A stretch of DNA of 64,000 bases from Glandiceps talaboti (taxonomy: Eukaryota > Hemichordata > Enteropneusta > Spengelidae), in NCBI RefSeq assembly GCF_964340395.1, contig NC_135559.1:19984650-20048649 (forward strand), in the 5' to 3' direction. Shown one piece after another: positions 1-20,675 of this stretch. The translations under genes were made by a program, and so were the position numbers. Under the pieces are notes generated by a model. It made no database searches and was not told where the DNA came from. It saw nothing but the letters and a program-made list of their open reading frames with translations. Position 1 is the first letter of the stretch, and each line of letters begins with the position of its first letter.

Positions 1-126
1 GCCTAGAATCGTTGTTGTAGTATGACAAAACTCTGAACACACTACCAATCTTTAAAATATTATGACATCAATCTGTTTTTGAAACCTACATGTATACTAA
101 CCAATTTTGTTTTTTATGCTATATAG

Positions 127-333
127 GTGAAATGTTCAGGAAAACAACCAACCGTTCCAGTACCTGCATCAATTTTAGAAGAAACTAAAATAGCTGAACT
201 TGGTAGATTTACTGCCTACACTGATGGAAGGGTTAGAATTGTGTTTACTGATAGAACGATGTTAGATATGAAATGGGACTTTAGTAGTCGACTCAGAAAA
301 GAGAATGAAACTAACTCAGACTCAGATGAACAG
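127..333 (+). CDS. C5orf34: C5orf34-like exon a
   Basis: The acceptor is tatatag at 126 and the donor CAG|GTAAGA is at 333/334. The 69 codons are open and hold the block ELGRFTAYTDGRVRIVF followed by TMLDMKWDFSS, which corresponds to the LNWNFSS block of the human protein. The exon ends in an acidic SDSDEQ stretch. Confidence 0.85.
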
Positions 334-1923
334 GTAAGACAAATCAATGTCTATGGACCTTTGACATGAATAGCACCCTCTAGTGGTGAACTAGTGTAGT
401 GATTACGGGTTTAAAAGTGACTGCGTAATACCAACATTCTCAAAATATCATAAATTCATGTACATGTAATGTCATAGAACCATTTAGTATTAGAGCGCCC
501 CCCCCCCCTTTCAGTGGCAAGCTAATATAGTCATATCCGAGTATGCACGCCACAGTTAGCTTACATTATTTCAAAACGGGAACCATTAGCCAGTTTCACA
601 GAAAATGTTACCTCATGGATAGCTACATGTAACAGGAGGTACCTTGAACGTGTCCATTAAATAATTCTTATTAAATGCCATAGACCCTTTTGTTTAAATA
701 CCACCCTCTAGTGGTGAAGTTCTGTAATGATATTGGGTTCAAAAGTTAGTGCATTGCATCTACAGGACATATAATAATTCATTGAATGATTTCAGACAAT
801 AGTACCATCTACTTGTAAACTAATTTAACAATATGTTGAGGTCAAAGGTCAGCTTAATTTTGGCATGCAGAATTTATCATTATAATATTCTGTGTAAAAA
901 AGTAAATAATCTTGTAGAAAATTGTAGAAAAGGAAAGCTCATGATAAATAAACCACCATAAACATTTGGTGTCAGTTAAAATTATACCATCTGTAACCAA
1001 GGTGATGGAATATTCCACATGATAAAAAGGGGTGTTAAACCCATTTATAGAGGGATCACCAAGCATGACTTAAATGATTTACATGTTTTCAGAATGATGA
1101 CAGTGAGAATGATCCCCCACACCAATCTCTAAGTCTGCCTAAGATCAGATCAGATCAAGCCATTCCTACCGGTGCATGTCGTCTATTACTTCCCAATGGT
1201 CAATATCAGTTGGTCAGTCTTCATCAGCCATGTGGATTCGCCAAGTAAGTGTCGAAATGTTTCTCATATCATCTGCAAATTGTTGAGATGGTGGTGGGTG
1301 GTGGGGGACCTCATTGCACAGTCTAATGCAGGCTGTTATGCAATGGAAAATCAAAGTTAAAAATAACAAAAAATTGTGCATTTTGTGAAATCAGGTCTTT
1401 TCTGTACATGATAACTACAATGTATGCTATTCTGATAGATTAAAAACATGTCATTTTCTGTTCATTTTATCTTTACAGGTACATATCTATTGCTAAAGAG
1501 TGGGCTGCATGGGTTAATAGTTCCCCAAATGAACGACTGAATTTCTACGACAGCACTGTGCATAATTTCAACCATGGCAGGTAAATGATATACTTGTATC
1601 TATAGCAACATATATTGTAGTCTTGTAGTGTAACCTCAGAGCTGTACTTGAAAGGTTGCAGAACAAAAGCGAGGACGATTACCTCTGGTGCAGAGCTCAA
1701 TAGGTAGTCAGCCCCTGACAACGCTTGGTTATAAGATGTTAGCAGAATTGATGAGGCTCTCTCTGCTAGACTACAGTTAATGTTGACTTTGTTGCAAGTG
1801 ATAATCATTCTGGCATGACAGACAGTGACAAGTTTTTTGCTAGTCTTGTTGATTAACATTAGAAAGTAGATACAAAAAGTTGTGTTGTGCCAGTAGTGTG
1901 TTTAGAGTGACAGCAGCCTGATG

Positions 1924-1966
<43 letters not shown>

Positions 1967-3675
1967 CTTGTTCTTGTTTTGAATTTGACTTCAATTTACC
2001 AACAAAGTTTAAATGTCATGTATCACTGACTTCAACACAAATTTTCTTCTACTTGTGATTACAATTTTGGAGCAAAATTGACAACAACTTGGTGCGAACT
2101 TTGACAGTTTCTTCAGCTAATAGAAACTTCCCTCCAACATTACCAGAGCTGCCTAGTATGGTCTCTTTAAAATTGACATTATCTTGGTGTGAACTTTTAC
2201 ATATAATAGAGTTGTTTACAGAAGTATATCATTTCACAACCTACAGTTGTATGTAAATTACAAATAAAGAGGAAGCTATTTTCCAGAAAAAAATCCAATT
2301 CCATTTTTTCACTCTTGTGATTATTAGAAAACACTATGGGCATATAAAGCTATCATTGATACGACCATTATTGTAAACAGACAATAAGTAGGTTTTTTTG
2401 AATAAAAATCCCAAGGTATCATGATATTATGTGTGTCCTGTGTTTAATATTTTAGCCTGTATGAATGACTAATGTTCACTGAAAATGGCTAACAAAATTG
2501 AGATTGGCTAAATAAGTGGCTACAAAATTCATTTAGCTAGAGGGAGCCCTGCATTCTTTCAACTAAAAATTGGAAAAACAAAACATTTTTTATTTTATTT
2601 TGGGTGGTCTATAACGTTAAGGGAAACTTGCCTTCAATATTGCCAGAGCTGCCTTATAGTACTCTTCTGCTTGAATCCCATTCTTGCCAATCACCCAATA
2701 CAATTAGACAGTGACGGGGAGTGTGTACTCTCGCAGGAAAGGTTTTCTGTCAAAAAACATCGGTCCAATAAAATTGTATAATTATCATTTTCATTGTTTA
2801 GATAATAACATTGTCATTTTTGTTTTTGTTTTCAGAGCTGTTGCATCAGAGTTGAAGAAGATTAAGACATTTAACTGTATCCTTTGTTATATAATTAGTG
2901 AACAGCTGGTTCTGTCAGAGTCTAATCTTTTCATTTTTCATTCATTCTCAAAATTGATGGGAAAGTAATCAGACTAATATTTAGGGGGATGTGCATTTAA
3001 TTCCAACATGTGTCACTTTTCTTTCCTCATTTATAACAAATTCAAATAATCAGAATGTCTGAAAGCAGGATAATAGTTGAATTGCAATCAACTCTCTTCT
3101 CACCATTTGTGTTTCAAGGCAAGTACATGTATAGTAACTGTTGTCTAAAACAGGAGGGGAGGGGGCTCCTTAATCACAAAATGCTCATAGCTTAGAACCT
3201 TTTTAACTGTTGCTTAATAAAGTTGACAGTTGTTTCATTGGTTTGAAGAATCTACAACTAAATTCAACCAACTTAGCCTGTGTCTCAAGGTGTGCTAAAA
3301 CTACCTACAAGTGACAAGTTTATTTATATGTATTGATTACAGTGTATTTCAACACAAAACAAAAGTTACCCCTGCCATCAACACCACCACCACCAAAAAA
3401 TTACAGACTACTCCAGTTTTCATTAAAAATTATAATTTTTGACACCATCGAATAGTATGTTTTCTTTTAACCAGCAATCATCAGATTTGTTGGAAAATGG
3501 TTCAGCCTCTTCGGAACAGAGCACTACTAGAGGCCTAGGTAGTATGCCAGGAAATAGTTCTACTGGTGGTGCGTATCCTGACAACATTCCTGGTCCTGCC
3601 ATGGTGAGGGATGTTTTGAAGAAAATGTCACAGACCATCACCGATATTGATATGATATTGGACAACAAACACTAA
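127..3675 (+). CDS. C5orf34: C5orf34-like protein, C-terminal half (partial gene, 5' part outside window)
   Basis: This is the 3' end of a multi-exon gene. Recognisable exons are 127-333, 1093-1244, 1479-1580, 2836-2876 and 3475-3675, all with AG/GT borders. From memory of the human protein, blocks that line up in order are GRFTAYTDGRVRIVF (human GRFLAYSDDKVHAIF), CRLLLPNGQYQLV (CKLTFPDGQEQLI), AVASELKKIKTFN (SVASELEKIQKFN) and the terminal VRDVLKKMSQTITDIDMIL (VSIALKKTSEILHDIDCLL). Human C5orf34 carries domains of unknown function (DUF4520/DUF4524 type); no biochemical role is assigned here. Phases join for exons 1 to 4. Exon 4 ends in phase 1 while exon 5 reads from phase 0, so an exon or an exon border between them is missing from this model. 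A candidate at 3343-3415 continues exon 4 correctly (FN-L) but does not join exon 5 in frame. The neighbour CAB39 is convergent. Confidence 0.85.
372..390 (-). promoter_or_regulatory. CTCF-like motif in intron
   Basis: On the - strand this reads TTCACCACTAGAGGGTGCT, close to the known CTCF core CCA(C)NAGRGGGCGCT. A degraded copy is at 32041-32058 in the duplicated segment. This is sequence resemblance only. Confidence 0.35.
700..718 (-). promoter_or_regulatory. Second CTCF-like motif
   Basis: On the - strand this reads TTCACCACTAGAGGGTGGT and shares 14 central bases with the site at 372-390. An identical copy is at 32310-32328. It lies inside a small repeat that begins with a CATAGACCC motif. 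Confidence 0.3.
1093..1244 (+). CDS. C5orf34: C5orf34-like exon b
   Basis: The acceptor is gttttcag at 1092 and the donor is GCCAA|GTAAGT. The exon is in phase with exon a and leaves two bases. It encodes an acidic/polar linker and then GACRLLLPNGQYQLVSLHQP, the equivalent of the human block beginning GWCKLTFPDGQEQLI. Confidence 0.85.
1479..1580 (+). CDS. C5orf34: C5orf34-like exon c
   Basis: The acceptor is ctttacag at 1478 and the donor is GGCAG|GTAAAT. Its first base completes the Lys codon left by exon b. It encodes YISIAKEWAAWVNSS, matching the human YVTTVTSWCRRL segment in position and pattern. Confidence 0.83.
1924..1976 (+). repeat. (TTG)n microsatellite
   Basis: About 15 GTT/TTG triplets, then TTC-interrupted triplets, in the intron between exons c and d of the C5orf34-like gene. 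Confidence 0.95.
2836..2876 (+). CDS. C5orf34: C5orf34-like exon d (short)
   Basis: The acceptor is tgttttcag at 2835. The 41-nt exon encodes R-AVASELKKIKTFN, the most conserved short block with the human protein. The donor T|GTATCC is weak, and a GTGAAC site in the same phase lies a few codons downstream, so the right border is uncertain. Confidence 0.75.
3475..3675 (+). CDS. C5orf34: C5orf34-like terminal exon
   Basis: The acceptor tcttttaaccag ends at 3474, after a pyrimidine tract. The frame starts QQSSDLLENG, passes a Ser/Gly/Pro-rich linker and ends VRDVLKKMSQTITDIDMILD before TAA at 3673-3675. The human protein also ends with a helical DIDCLL segment. Confidence 0.83.
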   Translation, partial: QSSDLLENGSASSEQSTTRGLGSMPGNSSTGGAYPDNIPGPAMVRDVLKKMSQTITDIDMILDNKH

Positions 3676-3777
3676 CAACTTTAAACAAGGCATAAGGGGA
3701 CGCAAGCTTTTTATAATCATTTTATTTCAAGTGAAAATACTTACAAAAAAGCTTCAAGTATTCTATTCTATTCAAAT

Positions 3778-3894
3778 GTGCTCTTCTTCCACTTTTGATT
3801 GAGAAACAGACATGTTTTTAACAAATCCCTTGTCCTCCTTCAGTGCTTTGTTTGAAACATGTCTGCTTCTCAATCAAAATTGGAAGAAGAGAAC
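3778..3894 (+). repeat. 40-bp inverted repeat (long hairpin) in the 3' flank of the C5orf34-like gene
   Basis: Arms 3778-3817 and 3855-3894 are reverse complements with three mismatches in 40 and a 37-nt loop. The hairpin starts about 100 nt after the stop codon, so it probably sits in the 3' UTR. It could be a MITE remnant, a precursor-like hairpin or a structured UTR element. Confidence 0.85.
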
Positions 3895-4038
3895 TTGTTT
3901 ATGAATCTAGTGCTTCCATGATGAACGTACATAGTATTATCAACTATTCTAGTATAAGGTTGATGTCATTGAATGCCTTCTAATATGATATTATAATTGT
4001 CTTCTGGCATTGTTAGTAACAGTTGATTGCATAGTAGG

Positions 4039-4044
4039 AATAAA
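4039..4044 (+). terminator. Possible polyadenylation signal AATAAA
   Basis: An AATAAA lies about 365 nt beyond the C5orf34-like stop codon on the same strand. It is a candidate only. The same hexamer is preserved in the duplicated copy of this flank near 32.5 kb. Confidence 0.35.
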
Positions 4045-4663
4045 TTATGTCATAAAATAGTTTGTAAGTTATATCTTAATACCAGGTTTGAGTTCAGTCA
4101 ATTGCAAGTTATGGTTCACTATGCTTCAGTAAGTAGAATACTGCAAGTACCTTCTAAGTATGCAGCAAAAACTACGTCACCCAAAATGTATAAATTCAGT
4201 GAGTACCCTTTAAAACTGCGATATCGCTGTGACTTAAGTGTTTTTGTGGACACTTTTCAAATCTCATATACTCCTTCAGTTTTATACTGAGATCCAAAAT
4301 TAATTTACCGATTGTATTAAAACCATTTTATATTGTACCCCATACTGTATGTTCTGAAATCTGACTTAAATGACTACTTTTACGGGTGAAAGTGAACATA
4401 AACTTAACAAACCTGTTTGGCAGTTATTTTCCAAACATGATTTAAATTGTAAGACAATATAAAATAACTACTGTAGGCAAAGAATGTGTCTTACTGTAGA
4501 GAGATGAGAGAAAATACTATTTTTTGAATATTTAAGAATGATGCATTAATTATTTCGTATCTAGGTATTTAAAATAATGTAATTTTTTTCCACACTGCCA
4601 ACTCTTACAATTTATGTACATGTATACGAGTTATGTACGTTTCATAATATGACTAATGTAATG

Positions 4664-4880
4664 TTGTCGGTGACCAAGTGGTTAAACCACTTGGCTCTTA
4701 CCACTGCGGTCGGGGTTCGAAAATCCATTCAGGGTTTGATTAAATTTACCAAGCTCTAAGTAAGAAGATCGAGTGTCGTTCAGTTTGACTCTATCGTACA
4801 ATGCAGGTTTTCCCCGTGTACTCTGGTTTCCTCCTGCATGAACACTGAACCCATGAGGGATGGCCCTCACCAAACTTCTT
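4664..4880 (+). mobile_element. tRNA-derived SINE
   Basis: The head resembles a tRNA gene: an A-box-like AGTGGTTAAACC and a B-box GGGGTTCGAAAATCC about 35 nt apart. A body follows with ttttccccgtgtactctggt and a Pro/Leu-codon-like tttcctcctgc string that recurs in animal SINE central domains (possibly the MetaSINE type, from memory). It is transcribed along + and lies downstream of the C5orf34-like gene. A second copy of the head alone lies at 33.17 kb. Confidence 0.7.
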
Positions 4881-5081
4881 GGGAGACAAGTGTTTACATA
4901 CTTAAAGAAATATCTTATTGTTATTATAATGTATTCATTCACACAAAGAAATTATTAATATTGTAATTAAAAATGTGATTATTCAGATAATATGCGTTGA
5001 TTCATATTGATATAGTGTGTATGTGATTTAAACTATCCAAGATTCTATAATTGGCATCATCATTTATCTCTACCCTTTAAG

Positions 5082-5312
5082 TCTTTGCATTCACAATTGT
5101 ATGATGTGAGCACACTTTCAAATGGTTACAAGCTGGTGTTGTCTCGCAACAAATTGACCAATCTTTGCATTCACAGCTGGTATATGTTAGCGGCTCTCAC
5201 ATGGTTACAACCTGGTATTCAGCAAGCAATTGACCAATCATTGCATGGATATGTTAGTATGCCCTGAAAAGATTACAAGCTGGTATTATCCAACAACAAA
5301 TCAACCAATCAT
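5082..5312 (+). repeat. Three imperfect direct repeats of about 80 bp
   Basis: Copies start near 5082, 5162 and 5239, each with TCTTTGCATTCACA or a variant, then GGTTACAAGCTGGT and caacaaattgaccaatc. Confidence 0.75.
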
Positions 5313-6320
5313 AGTGTTCCTCTTATATTATCCTTAACCCCCATCTTGATTGTTTTTTTCCAAAATAACCCCGAAATTACCAGTTTGAATGCAAAAAAAT
5401 ATGAGATGATAATGCAATGATATAATGCACTGTGCAATATCTTACCCACAACTCTCTCTGATTGGTATGCTTGGAAGTTCCTTATTTTATAACTTCTTCA
5501 ATAACCCATATTTGCCAACATTTTAAGCATAGTAATTACGTTTAATTAATATGTAACAAAAGTACGTTTGGGGAATCAAAAATAAAGTTCTAAATTTTGC
5601 ATAAAATGTGCTAACAAGTAAATGAAACATGTACTGTGCATAAAACACTTTTCAATGTCAAAGTATCAATAACTTGGGTAGACGTGTGTATGATGTGTTT
5701 TAGTATGTAAATTTCTTTTGTCATACCTATTCAAATAAATCTATATCTTTGGCAAAGTCATAACAGGTGCATATATTTTCCTTAGTTTTGTGGAAAATAT
5801 TTTGCATGTCTTTCAAGAAAATCTGTTGACAAATTTCTAAAATTGCTACTCCTTCTACAATAAATCATTGATACCAAAACCAATGAAAATATATATTCAG
5901 AAACTCATCAGTGTCAATTCTACGTTTTGAAAATGGCAAAAATATTCATACAAAATCCTGTACACAGGTGAGATTTTCTGACTTCAATGAGCTGATGTCC
6001 AACAGTACAAATCAGCAAGAGTTGTGGGTAAAATCTTGTACAGTGTAATGAGCATGACGTTATTACCACAAAGGGAGCCCTCACTGGTGTTAGTGGGACA
6101 TGGCGATAAAGCTCTCAGTTGTATTTCCATTTATATTATACATACTACACCTGATTATAAATATGTAAAGGATGCAAATGAGATTTGTTGGTAAATTCAG
6201 TTGAGGGCACTCTAATAATCTGCATGTGTGTATATACACATGGCTGAGTTCTGGTAAAAGCTGTGCAATCTGTTACTGTTAGCTCGCCAGTCTATGGTGC
6301 TAGAGTTGTCATTATGCTAG

Positions 6321-6412
6321 TCTGTAAGGTATGCCATGACGGTGTGCCCTCACACATGGGCCAACCCCTCGAGCCAGTGAGGGCAGAACGTCGCAACGTA
6401 TCTTACAGTCTA
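6321..6412 (+). mobile_element. Short MITE with CTGTAAG terminal inverted repeats
   Basis: The ends CTGTAAGGTATG and GTATCTTACAG are inverted repeats, with inner arms TGTGCCCTCA and TGAGGGCAGA. A second copy lies at 35532-35614. TATGCTAG occurs at 6313-6320 and again at 6417-6424, suggesting an 8-bp target duplication, although the right TIR does not abut it exactly. Confidence 0.65.
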
Positions 6413-6769
6413 TCAATATGCTAGCTTTAATAATACAACAACTTCAGTGCACAATGACAGTGCCAGTGCCATGTACAGACACGCTAACAGATTGCAAACA
6501 GTTTTTTTCCTGAACATGTCCAATTTAGTGTAAATACTTAACATTGTACAGCAACAAACCATGAGACCTCATTTCAGGTCTCTACAAACAAAATGCACAA
6601 TTTTACGTATGGTAGCTTTGCTGAAAAATTCACCAAGTAGTCTACGAACACTGACACATTCTGAACAGCCACAAAACACAGCGAGTTACAATAACAACAC
6701 AGTACACACAGCATATCTTAGTTTCTTCATCAACTGGATATTTATTCACGAGATTGGGGCAAAACACTA

Positions 6770-7620
6770 CCGGATTTAAACTGAGTGCCTCCCGTAACCG
6801 AATTACTAATTATGCAAATAACTCATTAAACTAAGAAAAACTATGGTACAGGCCTTTTTTGGGACAAGCATGCTTTCTTAGGTTAATGTACCGGTATGTG
6901 CCAAATTATACGGAATTTGAAGAGTGCATGATACTGCTTAATTACTGAATATCATTCATTATTCAAAGTACTCATAAAAAGTACATGTTGTAGCAACAAA
7001 CTTCATAGGACAGGTGTGTATTATTATGGTTGATACATGTACCATATTATACAAAATTTGAAGCTTGCATTTTTAAGATACAGCCTAGTTACCTAAAATC
7101 ATTAATTATGCAAATATTTCATGAAAACTGTAAGCTATATCAACACATTTTATAGGACATATCTGCTTTGTTATGGTTAACGTATGTACGAAATGATATT
7201 GAAATTCAAGTATGCATTCTTATGATATATCTTAATTACCAAAAATCATTAATCTGACATGCAAATTAGTTATTAACACTGTAAGGTACATCAACAACTT
7301 TATAGGGCATATAAAGTTTGTTATGTTTAATGTCTGAAGTAAATTATATTGAAATTGAAGCATGCAGTCTTAAGGTATAGCCTAATTACCGAAAATAATT
7401 AATTATGCAAATTATTCACTAAATCTTCAAACCAAATCAACAACTTTTATAGGAGATATGCACTCTGTTATGTTTAACGTATGTACTAAATTGTATTGAA
7501 ATTGCAGTGTGCAGTCTTAAGATATAGCCTAATTACAAAAAATAATTAATTGTGCAAATTATTCATTAACGCTGTAAGGTACATCAACAAATTTTATCGG
7601 ACAATAGGGGGTGTAATCAT
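6770..7620 (+). repeat. Diverged tandem repeat of about 145 bp with 'attaattatgcaaat' core
   Basis: Five to six units each carry a TAATTACCGAAAATCATTAATTATGC-like core, then a ttataggacata box and a taaattatattgaaattg box. Solo or paired copies occur at 19.55-19.79 kb (opposite orientation), 22.30-22.57 kb and 23.60-23.86 kb, so this is a dispersed family. It lies just beyond the 3' end of CAB39. Confidence 0.75.
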
Positions 7621-7715
7621 TTTTTTTCAGCAACTTTTACCATGAACTTGTATGTCAAAGATGTTGCAAATAAGTCTTAATGATTAACATCATCATCAAA
7701 GTAATTTCATTCTAA

Positions 7716-7721
7716 TTTATT
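7716..7721 (-). terminator. CAB39: CAB39 polyadenylation signal
   Basis: AATAAA on the - strand, about 75 nt after the CAB39 stop codon. This is the nearest canonical signal and implies a short 3' UTR; a longer isoform cannot be excluded. Confidence 0.55.
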
Positions 7722-7794
7722 TTCTTCAAAACCTGCATCTATTTTTACAAAACTTGAGTGAAATATACAGAGTTTGGTGGTAATTGTGACAAGA

Positions 7795-17790
<9,996 letters not shown>

Positions 17791-19545
17791 TGTAATCTGA
17801 ACTCTCTTGATCTCAACTTATATCAGGAGTTTACATGTAGTTAACAACTTCCCAGAACTGGTAAGAAATAAATGGAGAAACAAGATGATTTAGTCTAGAT
17901 GCAGGTACATTAAAGAGCCAGTGATATCTTGTGACGTGGTAACAGGACATGATGTCTTTCTCCTTATTTGTGAAACTCCAATTTCAGTATTGTCCCAAAA
18001 CTACAGTGTAAGTGACAGGGACCTACGTAACAAATACAGCCTTAAATGTTTACCAGAATGTTCCTTTAATTTTGTTAAAAGGAAATTTCAGTGTTATACG
18101 GTAACCACATTTGTCAGAAAAAGGGGCTATGCAGCCCTTTTGCTTTCCAGCCTGTTCATGAAATTTGGTAATATATTATTTTGATCTCCTATCCACATTT
18201 GTAAGCGCAAGAACATGTAACCCTTTCTGTTAGTTTTATTTTGTATGCAATGAATTTTTAATCAACAACTTATGCTAAATAAAAACTTGACAAACTGATT
18301 TAGGTGCCTGGAAATAGCAAAACCCTGAAACTGTGAGTTACGGCTTATTAGTAGGTTTACACCTAAGCACTTACGCCGATGGTAAAAACGGTCCCCTCGT
18401 TAATTCATATGCAAATAGGGACGTAAATATACATGGCACAACCTAAACAACAATATAGACTCATTAGTCTGTTGAAATACATAACAAATAAATTAACAAA
18501 AAAAAATTATATGAATGAAATTAATTAGTCAAAGAATATTCAATCAATTTCTGTTTCACTAGAATATTCCTTGATGTTGTAATCAAAAATAAATGATATC
18601 GCCTAATTTTAATAATTGTAAGGTACACACTCATTGAAGGCTTTCGATAGCGATAGCGTGTCCAGTCTTGTTTTACCGCATAATCGTCAAATGTTTTACA
18701 AATAATTATGAATTAATTTCTTTTTTTTTACACTTTGGGTATTTTAGTTGCTATTAGAACTTCTGGGCAACTCATATTTAATTTTCCAACCTTAGAATTT
18801 TTTTCAATGATCTTCAGATTTGAGTACTTTCCTAAGCCGGTCCCACATACTTATGTAAGTTATAGCTGGGCGTTGTGACCGGTAACCGGCAATTATCTAC
18901 ATCACTGCCTACTAGGTATGTCAAAGACACAACTACTTGACAGAAAACACTTAGCGCGCAGACAAGAAATTGTGAATTTACTAAGGAGTAGTGGCCCAGA
19001 ACGTATATCGATCAAACTGAGGAACAGAGAAACATTTTGGTTTCATTGTAATATCATTCTATTTCAGTAACAATGTATCATTTTCACATACCGTTCCCAC
19101 ATATGAGCTTGATTTTAGGCAAAATATCGGGCTAATATAGCCCTTTGTTAGCTTGTATTGTTTGCATTTGGCATTTTGCACGTTGTTTATTTGCACCATT
19201 CACAGTGTCTTATCATGCTTTGTGTAACTTGTAAGCCTAATTGACAACTGGGCCAACGGTTTTTACTAGACAAATTTGAAACAAATTTTGCATTGGTTTG
19301 ATGGTAAACCTGCTATATTGACTACCAAACTTAGGTAACGTCAGTTATTTCTACTCATGTTGCATAACCATATATTTACAAACAGTATATATGAAATATG
19401 AGAGCCATGTGAAACTTTTTCAGTGCAAAATGGGATGAAGATATGAGGGCAAAGTCAGTGCTGAGCCTTATAGCAGTTTGAATTTCCCGCATATGCATAC
19501 ATTACCCATAATCCCCTTTATATAGGGGACATCTCAACATACATT
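17791..19545. other. CAB39 upstream region, no further gene recognised
   Basis: This holds the CAB39 5' UTR and presumably its promoter. I see no CpG-rich block, no certain TATA box and no convincing non-coding first exon. Open frames here are short and resemble nothing known to me. Confidence 0.5.
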
Positions 19546-19790
19546 TGTTCTATAAAATTCATTGATGTACCTTACAGCGTTAATGAATAATTTGCATAAT
19601 CATTTATTTTTGGTAATTAGGCTATGAAAGCATACTTCAATTTCAACATAATTTAGTACAGCGTATATGTCCTATAAAGTTTGTTGATGTACCTTACAGT
19701 GTTAATGAATAATTTGCACAATTAATGATTTTTGGTAATTAGGCCATACATACTTCAATTTCAATATAATTCAGTACATACCAGTGGGGA
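19545..19790 (-). repeat. Two units of the dispersed 'attaattatgcaaat' repeat, inverted
   Basis: Two units, about 125 bp apart, each with tgatgtaccttacag, gttaatgaataatttgca and a ttggtaattaggc box, read as the reverse complement of the 6.77-7.62 kb repeat. Confidence 0.75.
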
Positions 19791-20309
19791 TGCGTCATAA
19801 ACAGGGGACAAATGGGGCTTACATTTGGCAAACGTATGGTTGTAATCTTTGCTTCGAAATTGTAGAACAAGGTCAAGGCATCATGGATTTAGTCAGTTCT
19901 GATTGTAACTACCTTCAAGTTCTAAATCTCTATGTGTAGTGTGACCTGTGAAATTTGAATATGACCCATCGTATGCAAAACGTTTCAACAGTTTCATGTG
20001 CCCCATGACCATTTCCTGACGCCGTGGAGAGCCGGTCTGACGAAATGGTTACTTATTAACAGACGTGGTTAGAAAGTGTTTCCATCGACAGCACGGCAAT
20101 TAAATGATTAAATAGACCACACCGGTGGAGAGTAGTCTATGCTGAAAACTTCACGTAGATAAATTCATACTGCCACTTCATGACACCATTTCATTCTCAC
20201 TAAACCTGAAACTTTTTTGAGCTACGTTACGGGATCGAACGCAATACGCGAATTGAATTTACAGTTCACCACATGCTCTTCGAAGCTTCGTCTGGGGTGA
20301 ACATAGTCC

Positions 20310-20455
20310 TGCTTGCAGATGGTGCACGGGTTTATTATTGACACAAACCCTAGTTCTGCTTGCAGACGGTGCACGGGTCTATTATTGACACAAACCCTAG
20401 TTCTGCTTGCAGACGGTGCACGGGTCTATTAATAGTGACACACCCTAAACACCGT
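20310..20455 (+). repeat. 47-bp tandem repeat, three copies
   Basis: The unit is ctgcttgcagacggtgcacg plus ggtctattattgacacaaac plus cctagtt; the third copy has a small insertion. A related string in reverse lies near 23046 (gcaagcaggactagggt). Confidence 0.9.
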
Positions 20456-20675
20456 CCCAGCTGCAACGTAAAAGGCCTAATTACGAGACCACAAGCAAAA
20501 TGTAAATGTATGTGCACAAATTGCAAAAGAATTACCTACCCAATGATCAAATATTAGCAATCGATCGAAAATCTACACCTTTTCCGTTCCTCTGACCGTA
20601 GTATTCCCTGCTCAGATCACAAACAGCGAATCGGACCTTTTCAAGTTCGAACTGCAACATTTAAATAACCCTCGT

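Noticed and set aside
4664-4740. Functional tRNA gene
   Set aside because: A-box and B-box are present but the acceptor and anticodon stems do not pair well, and a SINE body follows.
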